A DNA stretch of 64,000 nucleotides, from assembly GCF_021369635.1 (NCBI RefSeq), contig NZ_JAJNBZ010000017.1, positions 62,001-126,000 of the forward strand, read 5' to 3'. The notes under the pieces were generated by a model. The model did not search any database and was not told the origin of the DNA. It was given only the letters and a program-made list of their open reading frames with translations. Every line of letters begins with the position of its first letter. Positions within the stretch are counted from its first letter, which is position 1. Source of the DNA: Paenibacillus profundus (GTDB lineage: Bacteria; Bacillota; Bacilli; Paenibacillales; Paenibacillaceae). Below, in pieces: positions 45,852-56,457 of this stretch. The position numbers and the translations under genes are program-made.

Positions 45852-46841
45852 CTACTCATCCTCCTTCGGCCCCAGCAGCATCCATAAGAATCGGCTAAGC
45901 AGTATGGTAACAATCAACAGTACAATCGATACGGCACTTGCATATCCGAGCTCCAAGCGAGTAAAGCCGAAATCATCGATGTGGTTCATAAAGAGCTGTC
46001 CGGAATAATCCGGTGTCGGGTTCATGCCTGATAACTGCGTCCCGATTCCCCCTGCCTTCAACGTACCGACGATAGCCATGACCGCGGCGAACAACATTTG
46101 CGGCTTCATCATTGGAATCGTGATATACCAGATTTCTTGCAGTCTGCTGCGGATGCCATCGATTCGCGCCGCTTCGTACAACTGCTTATCCACATTCAAT
46201 ATTCCGGCCAATATCGCCAGAAATCCAAGTCCCATACTTGACCATATCGAGACGATAATCATAATGATCATCAAATAATCTTTATCTATCGTAAATAGAA
46301 CCGGCTGATCGATGAAGCCCCATTTCAGTAAGAAGCTGTTAATATATCCGGTACGGTCCCCGGTAAACATAACTTGCCAGACGACAACCATCGCAATGCC
46401 CCCGGTTAATGAGGGAGCGTACATTGCCAAGGCGTACCATACACGAATCGTGGATGGCAATTGCGCGATCAGCCACGCGAGCACGAAGGCGAGCACGTAG
46501 CCGATCGGGCCGACGAACAAGGCAAACTTGAATGAATTGGGGACGACATGCTTCAAAAAGATAACGTCCTGTGAAAATAGATTTTGATAATTCATCCATC
46601 CGGCCCATTTTGGGAACTCAATGGAGTTAAAATAAGTGAAGCTCAAGCCGATGCCCGTGATGACCGGAACAATGACGAACAGAGTAAATACGATAAGAAA
46701 TGGAGCAACGAACAAATAGGACAACCGAAACTTCCATACTTCTTGCTTCAAATGGCTCAACCTGCACCCGAATTTCTCCGATAAACGTGGGCGGTCTACG
46801 GATAGCGGCTGCTGAATGACGGGTGGCACTTCATTCGACAA
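45852..46841 (-). CDS. Carbohydrate ABC transporter permease (MalF type)
   Basis: A protein of about 329 residues, with a long N-terminal cytoplasmic part, then six helices and EAA loop YEAARIDGIRSRLQEIWYITIPMMKP. I chose TTG 46841, nine bases after AAGGGG. The ATG at 46868 has no site and would overlap the preceding gene by 38 bases. Overlap with the preceding gene is 11 bases. It belongs to the CUT1 subfamily (oligosaccharide importers). Confidence 0.9.
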   Translation of the reverse strand: MSNEVPPVIQQPLSVDRPRLSEKFGCRLSHLKQEVWKFRLSYLFVAPFLIVFTLFVIVPVITGIGLSFTYFNSIEFPKWAGWMNYQNLFSQDVIFLKHVVPNSFKFALFVGPIGYVLAFVLAWLIAQLPSTIRVWYALAMYAPSLTGGIAMVVVWQVMFTGDRTGYINSFLLKWGFIDQPVLFTIDKDYLMIIMIIVSIWSSMGLGFLAILAGILNVDKQLYEAARIDGIRSRLQEIWYITIPMMKPQMLFAAVMAIVGTLKAGGIGTQLSGMNPTPDYSGQLFMNHIDDFGFTRLELGYASAVSIVLLIVTILLSRFLWMLLGPKEDE

Positions 46842-49833
46842 GTTGATCGACCCCTTTCCACGGTTCATTAATACGCGGCAGATTCAGCGATCTCAACACT
46901 TCACCGTTTGGTCCGACAATTTCAAATTCTTGCTGCTTCCGTGCAAGTTCTCGCTTGATTTCCTTAATTGCTTTTTCCAGCGAGATGCGTGAGTTTTCAG
47001 AGTCGACGACCGTGCGGTTCCAAGCGAATCCCAATTCACGATCGGTCATATATCCCCCTGGCACTTGCGGTATTTCTTTCGTCCATTTCCATTGCTCCAA
47101 AATAATTTTCAAATCGTCCGGCTTCCACGGCATATTGGCGAACGCCTGCACATTTGACGTGTTCCAGCGGAACGATTCTCCATGGTACTGTTCCAGATTG
47201 AGACCGAATTCGGTCTGTGTCTCGGTCGACGTGTACCATTGCAGAAACTCCCACGCTTGCTTCTGCTTCTCCGGGGACGCATTTTTGAACAGCATCGCGT
47301 TCGAAGGATTGGAACCGCCCGACCATCTCACGAATGTGCCGTCCGGCTTGCTCGTGCCGGGTACCGGTGCAATCGCCCAATCATTAGCGATTTCCGGAGC
47401 TGCTACTAGTAGCTGCATATACATATTGAAATCGGAAATACCGATTGGAATGTCCCCGCGTCTGAATTGGTTGTAGAAGCTTTGCACCACACGTTCAATC
47501 CCTTGAACGTTATAGAAGTCGGTCCACATTTTATAAGCTTTGAACGCCTTCGGGGAATCCAGTCCTGTCGACACCCCCGACTGCGAATACATTTCAACGT
47601 CATTCTGGAACATAATTGGCGAATAGTCGGCAGAATCCATGTAGAAGTTATATTGGTTCTGAAGTAGTGTCGGAAGAATCTGGTATATATCGTCCCACGT
47701 CTTAGGGATGTCTACGCCTAATTGCTGCAAAATATCTTTGCGATAGAACAGTACTTTGAAGCTGACTGTTTCCGGAACACCGTAATAACCGCCGTCATAA
47801 TATAACGGCTGCAGCATCCCCGGACTATATCGGGAGAAAAATTGCTCTGCTCCGGGCATCTCGCTTAGATTCAAAGCCGCATTCCGAAGTGCCATATCGA
47901 ATGGCACGTTCGCGGGGACACCCAACGCGACATCAGGCATCATGCCTGAAGCATTGGCCAGCGTCAGCATCTGCGCGTTCTGAATCAAGTTGATATGCAC
48001 TTTAATGCCTGTCTCCGGTGTAAAGCGGTCATTGACCAGCTGCTGCAGTTCATCAACGTAATCCCGTCCCCACACCATCCACACGTTCAGTACATCATCA
48101 GACTTGTCGTCGAATCCCGTGCGATCTTGGAACGAATAGGCGAGTGATTGAAACATGCCGCCCATTTTACTCCAGAAGCCTGCAGTCATGCTCGGAAGAT
48201 CGGCATCAATTGGTGCGACATAGATCTGATCCAACTGCAAAGGACTGTTCATCAACGTAGCCCGGTTCGATTCGAGCGATTCCTGAACAGCAGCTATCCG
48301 ATCCTGAGAATACGGAATTTGATTAGGCTTCTTCAAAATGCTCTTAATATCTTCCGCTCCGTTCTTCAGCATTTGCGCCACATCATCGGTACGCGGATTA
48401 ATTTTCTTCATTTCTGCTTGTAAATAGATGAACTGTTCTCGAATGGATTCCATACGTTCCGTCAGACCTGGAATATCTTTATCCACATTCCACACCCGGT
48501 ACTTGTCTTCCCGATTGCCGGTCACCATGCGCAACTCAAGCAAAATCGAGCGTAGTTCATGCGAAATATGGTTCATTTGAATAATGATAGGCATGTATGG
48601 AGCATAAGTCGCCTCCATCGTCAGCGTGTGCTGCCCTTTCGTCAAGTAAAAGGCATATGGTTCACCTTTACTGTCCTCTATCGTCATCCCTTGCCAATCG
48701 GAGTCATAAGGGAATTGCACATGTTCCATTTCACGATACGGAATGCTGCCATCAATATAAACCGTGCGGAATATGGACATATTTTTGACGGTATTCTGAT
48801 TAGCGCGCAGCGCCAGTTTGTATATGCCGTCCTCTGGAATGTCGAGGATCCAGGAGACCGCTTGCCCGCCTTTCATCCATCTCGATCCGCCGAGAGTATT
48901 GTAAGTGATCGCATCTAACGATTTGGGGTGTGTAAACGGATCGCGATCATATACATTTTGAATGGAGGTTGAATTTTTCACACTGTATTGATCGGCTTCG
49001 ATAGTAAGCGCTGTCCCGTCCCGCTTCGCGGATGCCGGATAGGATTGCTTTACTTCATCATACGAAGCGATAGTGCTAGGGGCTTGCAAAGTAAACTTCT
49101 CAAATGCGATCGGCTGCTGCAGTATTTCAAGCCGGATTGTATTTTTCCCTTGCTTTAAATACCATTGAATCGGCGTGGAATAAGCACCATTCGACTCCGT
49201 CAATGCCTTCTCTTTCCAGCCCGTAACCTCTTTAACTTGCGGGCGTATCTGGTTGCCTAACGCATCATAGCGAGCTGGCTGGATATCGCGATATTCACGC
49301 TCAAACACAATCGAACGCGACTCATTAAATAGATATTCACCGTTAATGCGGGCTGACAACATTACGGACTGTCGGCTGCCGCCGTCTTGTTCCTTTAACG
49401 GATAATAATCCGCTTTCATTTCATATAGTCCCGCCCGACTCACTTCCACTTCATATTCGATCCATCCCCGTTGGTTGGACCATATTAGCACATTGTTCTT
49501 ACCTTCATAGGAGCCTGTCGTTACATCGGCATCATCTGACTTCGCCGTAAATTGCGAGGCTGTAATCACCACTTCACCTGTTCCGGGTTGAATACCGTCT
49601 GCTTGCCACTGCTTGAGCGTTTCTTGATAATAAGGCTCAATTTGACTGTTGTCAGCAGAGGCAAAAATATGAACCGCTCCACGATTCGTGGATGTAGATG
49701 AGCCGGAATCCGCATACACAGACCATTCACTCGAATTAACCGTGAGATACACGATGCCCACGATGATTAGCAAACCGATGACAAATAACCCGTATTTCGC
49801 CTGTCGACCCTGTCGACTACTGCGTTGCGTCAC
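46831..49833 (-). CDS. Large membrane-anchored protein: carbohydrate-binding-like modules fused to solute-binding domain
   Basis: A protein of 1000 residues. One N-terminal membrane anchor (YGLFVIGLLIIVGIVYLTV). Two beta-sandwich segments resembling carbohydrate-binding modules occupy roughly 60-440 (YEMKADYYPLKEQD, ARINGEYLFNESRS, IYKLALRANQN, KGQHTLTMEA). A coiled coil follows at about 445-520 and an SBP_bac_1-type domain at about 560-990 (VLNVWMVWGRDYVDELQQ, FRKDIL-type YRKDILQQLG, SNAMLFKNA). The GTG at 49833 follows AGGTGATGAAGGC. Fourteen bases after the ATPase gene. It would both grip a polymer and deliver its product to the permeases, by inference. Confidence 0.86.
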   Translation of the reverse strand: MTQRSSRQGRQAKYGLFVIGLLIIVGIVYLTVNSSEWSVYADSGSSTSTNRGAVHIFASADNSQIEPYYQETLKQWQADGIQPGTGEVVITASQFTAKSDDADVTTGSYEGKNNVLIWSNQRGWIEYEVEVSRAGLYEMKADYYPLKEQDGGSRQSVMLSARINGEYLFNESRSIVFEREYRDIQPARYDALGNQIRPQVKEVTGWKEKALTESNGAYSTPIQWYLKQGKNTIRLEILQQPIAFEKFTLQAPSTIASYDEVKQSYPASAKRDGTALTIEADQYSVKNSTSIQNVYDRDPFTHPKSLDAITYNTLGGSRWMKGGQAVSWILDIPEDGIYKLALRANQNTVKNMSIFRTVYIDGSIPYREMEHVQFPYDSDWQGMTIEDSKGEPYAFYLTKGQHTLTMEATYAPYMPIIIQMNHISHELRSILLELRMVTGNREDKYRVWNVDKDIPGLTERMESIREQFIYLQAEMKKINPRTDDVAQMLKNGAEDIKSILKKPNQIPYSQDRIAAVQESLESNRATLMNSPLQLDQIYVAPIDADLPSMTAGFWSKMGGMFQSLAYSFQDRTGFDDKSDDVLNVWMVWGRDYVDELQQLVNDRFTPETGIKVHINLIQNAQMLTLANASGMMPDVALGVPANVPFDMALRNAALNLSEMPGAEQFFSRYSPGMLQPLYYDGGYYGVPETVSFKVLFYRKDILQQLGVDIPKTWDDIYQILPTLLQNQYNFYMDSADYSPIMFQNDVEMYSQSGVSTGLDSPKAFKAYKMWTDFYNVQGIERVVQSFYNQFRRGDIPIGISDFNMYMQLLVAAPEIANDWAIAPVPGTSKPDGTFVRWSGGSNPSNAMLFKNASPEKQKQAWEFLQWYTSTETQTEFGLNLEQYHGESFRWNTSNVQAFANMPWKPDDLKIILEQWKWTKEIPQVPGGYMTDRELGFAWNRTVVDSENSRISLEKAIKEIKRELARKQQEFEIVGPNGEVLRSLNLPRINEPWKGVDQLVE

Positions 49834-49847
49834 GCCTTCATCACCTC

Positions 49848-50966
49848 TCAATCCGTCAGAAGCATTTCCGTATCCTTATTGAAAAACAATGCCTTTTCCA
49901 TATTAATCGCAGCCGACACCTGGGATGTGTCTTCGCAATGGAAGCCCTCGCTGGCACGGATGACAAGCGGCCGGTCTTGCTTAATATCAATGTGGTAATA
50001 ACGATCGGAGCCGACAAATTCGTTAAATTGCAATATGCCCGTCACTATGGAATCCGGTGAGGCTTCCATTCGATGAGGTTCAAAGCTGATATGCTCAGGA
50101 CGGATCCCCATCACAACGGTCCGCTCTAGCAATCGGTGTTTTTTGATAGCGCTTGCATGTTGAGGAGCGAGGCGGATCGCGAATCGATTCGTATGAAATT
50201 CCAAGTGTCCATCTTGTTCTTGCAGTTTTCCTTGAATGAAATTCATCGGTGGATTGCCGATAAAGTTAGCAACGAACATATTGACAGGCCGATTATAGAT
50301 AAGTTCCGGCGTATCGACTTGCTGTACGAGACCTCTGTTCATGACGACGACCCGATCACCCATCGTCATCGCCTCAACCTGGTCATGGGTCACATATATA
50401 GTGGTCACTTCAATCTTCTTATGCAGGCTAATAATTTCAGAGCGCATCTGCACGCGCAGCTTCGCATCCAAGTTCGACAGCGGTTCGTCCATGAGGAACA
50501 CTTGCGGTGTCCTGACGATCGCTCGACCGAGCGCCACGCGCTGCCGTTGTCCACCGGATAATTCACGCGGCTTACGCTCCAAAAAGTTCTCAATTTCAAG
50601 CACTCGTGCCGCCCGCTTCACCGCCAAATCAATTTCATGCTTCGGCTGTTTCCGCAAGCGCAATCCAAAAGCGATATTTTCATACACGCTCATGTTCGGA
50701 TACAGTGCGTAGTTCTGGAACACCATCGAGATATCCCTATCCTTCGGAGGTATGTCATTCACTACTGTATCGCCGATATAAATATCGCCTTCTGTCACAT
50801 CCTCCAACCCTGCCAACATGCGGAGTGTCGTTGATTTTCCGCATCCGGACGGCCCGACCAATACGATAAATTCCGTATCGTCTACAGACAAGTTGAAATC
50901 GCTTACAGCAATCTCTTTATATTTGCCATAACGCTTATACACATGATTAAACAAAATATTTGCCAT
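49848..50966 (-). CDS. Sugar ABC transporter ATPase (MsmX/UgpC type)
   Basis: A protein of 372 residues. Walker [11 protein letters not shown] near residue 40, Q-loop [10 protein letters not shown], signature [14 protein letters not shown] near 137, Walker [14 protein letters not shown]-loop [14 protein letters not shown]. The C-terminal TOBE-like regulatory domain (about 240-372) includes [17 protein letters not shown] 50966 with GGGAGGGAT. It is the first gene of the leftward cluster and probably energises both permease pairs. A cre-like sequence lies 62 bases upstream. Confidence 0.95.
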   Translation of the reverse strand: MANILFNHVYKRYGKYKEIAVSDFNLSVDDTEFIVLVGPSGCGKSTTLRMLAGLEDVTEGDIYIGDTVVNDIPPKDRDISMVFQNYALYPNMSVYENIAFGLRLRKQPKHEIDLAVKRAARVLEIENFLERKPRELSGGQRQRVALGRAIVRTPQVFLMDEPLSNLDAKLRVQMRSEIISLHKKIEVTTIYVTHDQVEAMTMGDRVVVMNRGLVQQVDTPELIYNRPVNMFVANFIGNPPMNFIQGKLQEQDGHLEFHTNRFAIRLAPQHASAIKKHRLLERTVVMGIRPEHISFEPHRMEASPDSIVTGILQFNEFVGSDRYYHIDIKQDRPLVIRASEGFHCEDTSQVSAAINMEKALFFNKDTEMLLTD

Positions 50967-51027
50967 CACGATCCCTCCCGGTAAGAAATATATTACTAAG
51001 AAAGCTGTTAATTTGGTGTTAAGAAAT

Positions 51028-51043
51028 ATGTAAGCGCTTTCTA
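51028..51043. promoter_or_regulatory. cre-like site (CcpA)
   Basis: ATGTAAGCGCTTTCTA matches WTGNNARCGNWWWCAW at all but one position, upstream of the ATPase gene. Carbon catabolite control of the whole transport cluster is the likely meaning. Confidence 0.6.
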
Positions 51044-51714
51044 AATTGGCGTTGCTTGCTTTACTTGCTTGCTTTTATGCCTCATCGAACCTAGTTCGTT
51101 TCTCTCCCCCTCCTGCGAAGGTATTGCTCCAAATAGCCCTTTTGTCCACTATCCCATCTATTCAGAAATAGAGCACATCATGTAGTTAATTCCCCTTTTT
51201 AGTAAAAGAACGAATCTATTTACATATTGCAATATCATCATCTGTCGTAGAAATGACGCAGTCCTTGCTCTCAACGCATCATCATCTGTTGCAGAAGTGC
51301 GCAATCCCTGTTCGCAGCAATTTCACCATCTGTCATAGTAGTAACGCAATCCTTGTTCGTAACGTATCATTGTCTGCCGTAGAAGTAACCGAGCCATATT
51401 TGCAGTTTCATCATCCGTCGCATGACTGGACTAAAACATGTGTCGAAGCTTCCTTGCATACAAAACAGACCATTCGCATTCAGAATGATCTCTTTAGCAT
51501 CAAGTACGGCAGTGACGCAATGCTACAACTTTAATTGGCTCGCTTAACTGACATACTTAACTATATATCCTTATCAGTTGAATTGCTGATATTTGCACAA
51601 TTGAAGCACTAAAATATAACTGTAAACGGAAGCTTCGTAATAGGTTCAGCTTATTGTCAGATTTAACAATTGTAAATTTTAACTAATAACTAGCTTAAAA
51701 CAAGACATTTTCCA
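51044..51714. other. AT-rich intergenic region with repeat array
   Basis: About 670 bp between the transport cluster and the transposase. It holds the 44-bp repeat array (annotated separately), then AT-rich sequence with no convincing reading frame. Confidence 0.5.
51234..51420. repeat. 44-bp degenerate tandem repeat, about 4.3 units
   Basis: The core CATCTGTCGTAGAAGTAACG followed by CAATCCTTGTTCG recurs with its CTG at 51244, 51288, 51332 and 51376, exactly 44 bases apart, and in weaker form near 51417. Units differ by several substitutions. There are no spacers, so it is not CRISPR. Confidence 0.8.
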
Positions 51715-52706
51715 TCAAGCAGCGTGTGTTATTCTTCCTATCGTTCTTCCACGGCGTCTCCACGCTAACGCTATAAAGGTGTTGACGGACAAGCATTGTG
51801 CCGCCAACCGCTCCCATATGGATACATGTTGCGATTCAAGATTGTAGCGATAGCAGTATTCGTCCAGATAAGCTTGCAAATATTTACCTCCCAAGCCGTG
51901 AAACGTCTTATTGATCCAAGATCGAGCTTGATCGGCGATGTGACGAAGCACATCAGGTCGGCGAAAACGGAAATGGTGCTTCATGATGTTGATCTTGCTT
52001 GTATTCGAAGATACGTGCTGTGAGACAAAGGCCGTCCGCCCGGCAGTCAACAGGCTCTTGTCGGACAACAAATGATTGCGCAATACTTGCTTCATTTTCA
52101 CATAGGTGGGGCTGTTATCAGGGTTGACGGAGGCAGCAATCAGATACGGATGCTCCTTCGGGTGCAGCTCAAATAAAGGAGTGTGCTCCGACCCATAGTA
52201 TGTCAAAGCGGCACGAACGTCATGCTCAAGCGGACACTCGGCATCTGCAGCGCCCATGACCGCTCTAAGCTTATGCAGCATTGCCCAAGCCGTCTTGTAC
52301 GTCACTTGGATGATCACACTCAGCTTCACTGCATTAATCCCCTCATCGGTTCTTGAAATGAGCCAGATGGCAGCCAACCACTTCCTGAGATCCGTACGGC
52401 TTCCTTCCATCACAGTGCCGGCAATAAGTGAGCATTGATGACGACAGGAACGACATTCATATAGCGGCAGCCTACGTGATCGTATCGTATACGCCTCTCC
52501 ATGGTTGCAGCGAGGACAGACGAAGCCATGAGGCCACTTTCTCCGAAATATCTCTTCTACGCACCTGTCCTCAGAATGAAAATACGCAAATAATTCCTCC
52601 AAACTCTCAAATGACATCTGCCCCGTCATATTCCCACCTCCTCAAAAAGAGAACGTTTGTTCTTGATATACAAATTATAACAAACAAATAGTGATGTTTC
52701 AAGTAG
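51690..52706. mobile_element. Possible degenerate IS1595-like element
   Basis: Contains the transposase gene. Weakly similar outer ends were seen (CTAGCTTAAAACAAGAC at 51690 against the reverse complement CTACTTGAAACATCAC at 52691-52706). No target duplication was identified, so the borders are tentative. Confidence 0.35.
51715..52629 (-). CDS. IS1595-family transposase, apparently lacking the DDE residues
   Basis: A protein of 304 residues, full length for the family, with the N-terminal zinc ribbon (CPRCNHGEAYT...CRSCRHQ), the helix RTDLRKWLAAIWLISRTDEGINAVKLS and the C-terminal KTFHGLGGKYLQAYLDEYCYRYN block. The usual catalytic VDETYIGG is replaced by EHDVRAALTYYGSE, and the NxxE/W region before the C-terminal block is replaced by RPDVLRHIADQARSW. 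The frame is open throughout, with a strong AGGAGGTGGG site. Either an inactive IS or a domesticated protein. Confidence 0.78.
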   Translation of the reverse strand: MTGQMSFESLEELFAYFHSEDRCVEEIFRRKWPHGFVCPRCNHGEAYTIRSRRLPLYECRSCRHQCSLIAGTVMEGSRTDLRKWLAAIWLISRTDEGINAVKLSVIIQVTYKTAWAMLHKLRAVMGAADAECPLEHDVRAALTYYGSEHTPLFELHPKEHPYLIAASVNPDNSPTYVKMKQVLRNHLLSDKSLLTAGRTAFVSQHVSSNTSKINIMKHHFRFRRPDVLRHIADQARSWINKTFHGLGGKYLQAYLDEYCYRYNLESQHVSIWERLAAQCLSVNTFIALAWRRRGRTIGRITHAA

Positions 52707-52766
52707 GACGCTTCACATCTGCATGTATCATTTCAGTACCGAGCCATTCATTACGCCATTACGTGA

Positions 52767-52911
52767 TCTGAATTATTGGGAGAGTGAACAAAAGAACATT
52801 TCAACGAACCTTCCTTTGCCAATCTGAGTTAGTGGGAGAGTGGACAAAAGGACATTTCAACGAACCTTCCCTTGCCAATCTGAGTTAGTGGGAGAGTGGA
52901 CAAAAGGACTT
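52767..52911. repeat. 56-bp tandem repeat, 2.6 units
   Basis: The unit begins TCTGAGTTAGTGGGAGAGTG and continues GACAAAAGGACATTTCAACG. Copies start at 52767, 52823 and 52879 (last one partial). The second and third are nearly identical and the first carries a few changes. Confidence 0.9.
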
Positions 52912-52985
52912 ACTAAGAGATAGAGCCGGGTTTCACACTAGAAATAGTTTTTGAGGAGTAACTGTAAATAGAATGACCGTCTAAC

Positions 52986-53028
52986 AAAAACAGACTGCCC
53001 CACGGTCAACAAGTTGTGGGACAGCCTG
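52986..53028 (-). terminator. Intrinsic terminator of the ilv-leu operon
   Basis: On the minus strand CAGGCTGTCCCAC pairs with GTGGGGCAGTCTG (two mismatches) followed by TTTTTG. About 55 bases after the leuA stop. Confidence 0.8.
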
Positions 53029-53082
53029 TGGTTGCACTTGATTGTATTCCATTGCGTTCATGTATCGCATCCGATCAAAGCT

Positions 53083-54633
53083 TTAAATCAGCCCGATCTT
53101 GTCACGACGGTTGCCGGCGCCTATCTTCCGCTTCTCGATTAGGCGATTGAGCGCGTCGACGTAAGCGCGGGCGCTCGCCTCGAGAATGTCGGTGCTGACC
53201 CCTCTGCCCGTAACTGCGATATCATTTTGGGCAAGCACGACATGCACTTCCCCAAGCGCATCTTTACCGTGCGTAACCGATTTAATGGAGTAATCGGACA
53301 GCTCCACTTCCTCTTTCGTCGCTTTATCGATTGCCATATAGATGGCATCGACGGATCCGTTCCCTTCGGACTCTTCTTCCAGTACGCCGCCGTCCAGCAT
53401 CACGATACGCACCTTCGCAGAAGGGGTCGACTTATTGCCATATGCGACATAAATCGTTTCCAGTGTGTACGCTTCAGGCGTATCGACTAGCTTTTCTTCA
53501 ATCATCGCGCGGATATCTTCATCCGACACTTCCTTCTTTTTGTCGGCCAGTTCCTTGAACTTGGAAAAAGCATGATTCACTTGATCTTTATCCAAATTAT
53601 ATCCCAAGTCGATAAGCTTCTCACGGAACGCGTGGCGTCCAGAATGCTTGCCGAGCACCAGCTTGCTCTCTTTCAAACCAATCGTCTCTGGGGAAATAAT
53701 CTCATACGTCGATTTTTCCTTCAGCATGCCATCCTGATGAATGCCGGACTCATGTGCGAAGGCATTCGCCCCGACAATCGCTTTGTTGCCAGGGACCGCC
53801 ATTCCGGTCAGCTTGCTGACAAGACGGCTCGTTCTCGCAATTTCGGACAACACAAATGACGTCTTCGCTTGATAGAAATCCGCACGCGTCTCAAGAGCCA
53901 TCGCCACCTCTTCAAGCGCCGTGTTGCCTGCTCGTTCGCCAATGCCGTTAATCGTGCCTTCAATTTGATCGGCGCCATTTAGTACGGCGGCAAGCGCATT
54001 GGCCGTTGCCATGCCAAGATCATCGTGGCAATGAGCACTAAGCTGAATCTTTTCAATACCAGAAACGTTCTCCTTGAGCGTCTTAAAGATATTGCCGTAT
54101 TCATACGGTGTCAAATACCCGACCGTATCTGGAATGTTGACGACGGTAGCCCCGGCGCGAATCGCCATTTCTGTGACCTGGCACAGAAAATCCAACTCAG
54201 TGCGTCCCGCATCTTCTGGGGAAAATTCGATCTTGCTGAAATACTTTTTCGCATAGCTGATGGCCGCATCGGCTGTCTCCAGCACTTGCTCTTTCTCCAT
54301 ACGCAGCTTATACTTCCGGTGAATTGGAGACGAGGCAAGGAATAGATGCAGGCAAGGATCCTGAGCATCCTTCAAGGCTTCATAAGCTGCATCGATATCC
54401 GGTATACGCGCACGGGAAAGACCAACAATCGTCGAGTTCTTCACCGCTTTCGCCACCGCATTTACAGCCGCCAAGTCACCCGGAGATGCGGCAGGAAATC
54501 CCGCTTCGATGCGGTCGACGCCCAAGCGCTCCAACTGATGTGCAATTTCAAGCTTTTCTTTCGTATTCAAGTTGACGCCAGGGGATTGCTCTCCATCCCT
54601 GAGCGTCGTGTCAAAAATATAAATTTTACGCAT
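53083..54633 (-). CDS. leuA: 2-isopropylmalate synthase
   Basis: A protein of 516 residues that condenses acetyl-CoA and 2-ketoisovalerate, the first committed step of leucine synthesis. [16 protein letters not shown] is the catalytic start, [16 protein letters not shown] the metal-binding HxH region, and [12 protein letters not shown] the GxGERxGNxxLEE-type block. The C-terminal 130 residues form the leucine-binding regulatory domain. GAAGGAGGTG precedes the ATG. It is the last gene of the operon; leuB, leuC and leuD are not in the window, unlike the Bacillus subtilis ilv-leu operon. Confidence 0.97.
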   Translation of the reverse strand: MRKIYIFDTTLRDGEQSPGVNLNTKEKLEIAHQLERLGVDRIEAGFPAASPGDLAAVNAVAKAVKNSTIVGLSRARIPDIDAAYEALKDAQDPCLHLFLASSPIHRKYKLRMEKEQVLETADAAISYAKKYFSKIEFSPEDAGRTELDFLCQVTEMAIRAGATVVNIPDTVGYLTPYEYGNIFKTLKENVSGIEKIQLSAHCHDDLGMATANALAAVLNGADQIEGTINGIGERAGNTALEEVAMALETRADFYQAKTSFVLSEIARTSRLVSKLTGMAVPGNKAIVGANAFAHESGIHQDGMLKEKSTYEIISPETIGLKESKLVLGKHSGRHAFREKLIDLGYNLDKDQVNHAFSKFKELADKKKEVSDEDIRAMIEEKLVDTPEAYTLETIYVAYGNKSTPSAKVRIVMLDGGVLEEESEGNGSVDAIYMAIDKATKEEVELSDYSIKSVTHGKDALGEVHVVLAQNDIAVTGRGVSTDILEASARAYVDALNRLIEKRKIGAGNRRDKIGLI

Positions 54634-54689
54634 CGTTGCACCTCCTTCAGTCCTATCGGAGCGCTGCCCTGCAGCTCTCCATAAATCAA

Positions 54690-54722
54690 CAGCGTCCCCC
54701 GCCTGTCGACGGGCGGACGCTG
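54690..54722 (-). terminator. Strong hairpin between ilvC and leuA
   Basis: Minus strand CAGCGTCCGCCCGTC and the complementary GGCGGGGGACGCTG form a long GC stem followed by TTGATTT. The U-tract is weak, so it may attenuate or process the transcript rather than end it. Confidence 0.5.
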
Positions 54723-54750
54723 TGCGTTATCGCCTTACATTACAGTATGC

Positions 54751-55956
<1,206 letters not shown>

Positions 55957-55959
55957 TCA

Positions 55960-56457
55960 TTATCCGTTAACTTGGCCGCGAATCAAGGCCGTCACGCCGG
56001 TACGGCTAATTTCTCGTATGCCATACGGCTTCAAGAGTTCAACCATCGCTTCAATCTTCTCCGAATCTCCAACTACTTGAACCATGAGCGTGTTCGGACC
56101 GATATCGACAACCGATGCGCGGAATGTCTCGACGACGCCTAGAACTTCTGGACGTTCGTGCGCCTCAGCCTTCACTTTAATGAGCGCCAGCTCGCGGGAA
56201 ACCATCGGCTGCTTGCTCAAATTCACTACTTTAATGACATCGATAATCTTGTACAGCTGCTTCTCGATCTGCTCCAACAGATGGTCGTCTCCAGTCGTGA
56301 CAATGACCATGCGGGAAAGTCCTTCTTCCTCCGAAGCGCCGACGGTGATGCTCTCGATATTAAATCCACGGCGTCCGAACAATCCGGAAACGCGCTGCAA
56401 CACGCCAGGTTGATCGTTAACGATGACGGCTATCGTATGCTTCGTCGTACTCATCAT
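55960..56457 (-). CDS. ilvH: Acetolactate synthase small (regulatory) subunit
   Basis: A protein of 165 residues. The N-terminal ACT domain ([33 protein letters not shown]) binds valine for feedback control of IlvB. The C-terminal ALS_ss_C half begins near residue 80. The start overlaps the ilvB stop by four bases (ATGA), guaranteeing balanced synthesis of the two subunits. Confidence 0.97.
   Translation of the reverse strand: MMSTTKHTIAVIVNDQPGVLQRVSGLFGRRGFNIESITVGASEEEGLSRMVIVTTGDDHLLEQIEKQLYKIIDVIKVVNLSKQPMVSRELALIKVKAEAHERPEVLGVVETFRASVVDIGPNTLMVQVVGDSEKIEAMVELLKPYGIREISRTGVTALIRGQVNG

Larger units (their letters stand above)
52630..53082. other. Intergenic region with 56-bp repeat and leuA terminator
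   Basis: 453 bp holding the repeat at 52767-52911 and the terminator at 52986-53028, annotated separately. No gene. Confidence 0.5.

Noticed and set aside
51234-51420. CRISPR array
   Set aside because: Repeats are contiguous and diverged with no spacers, and no cas gene is present.
52767-52911. CRISPR array or IS terminal repeats
   Set aside because: Direct, adjoining units without spacers and not inverted.
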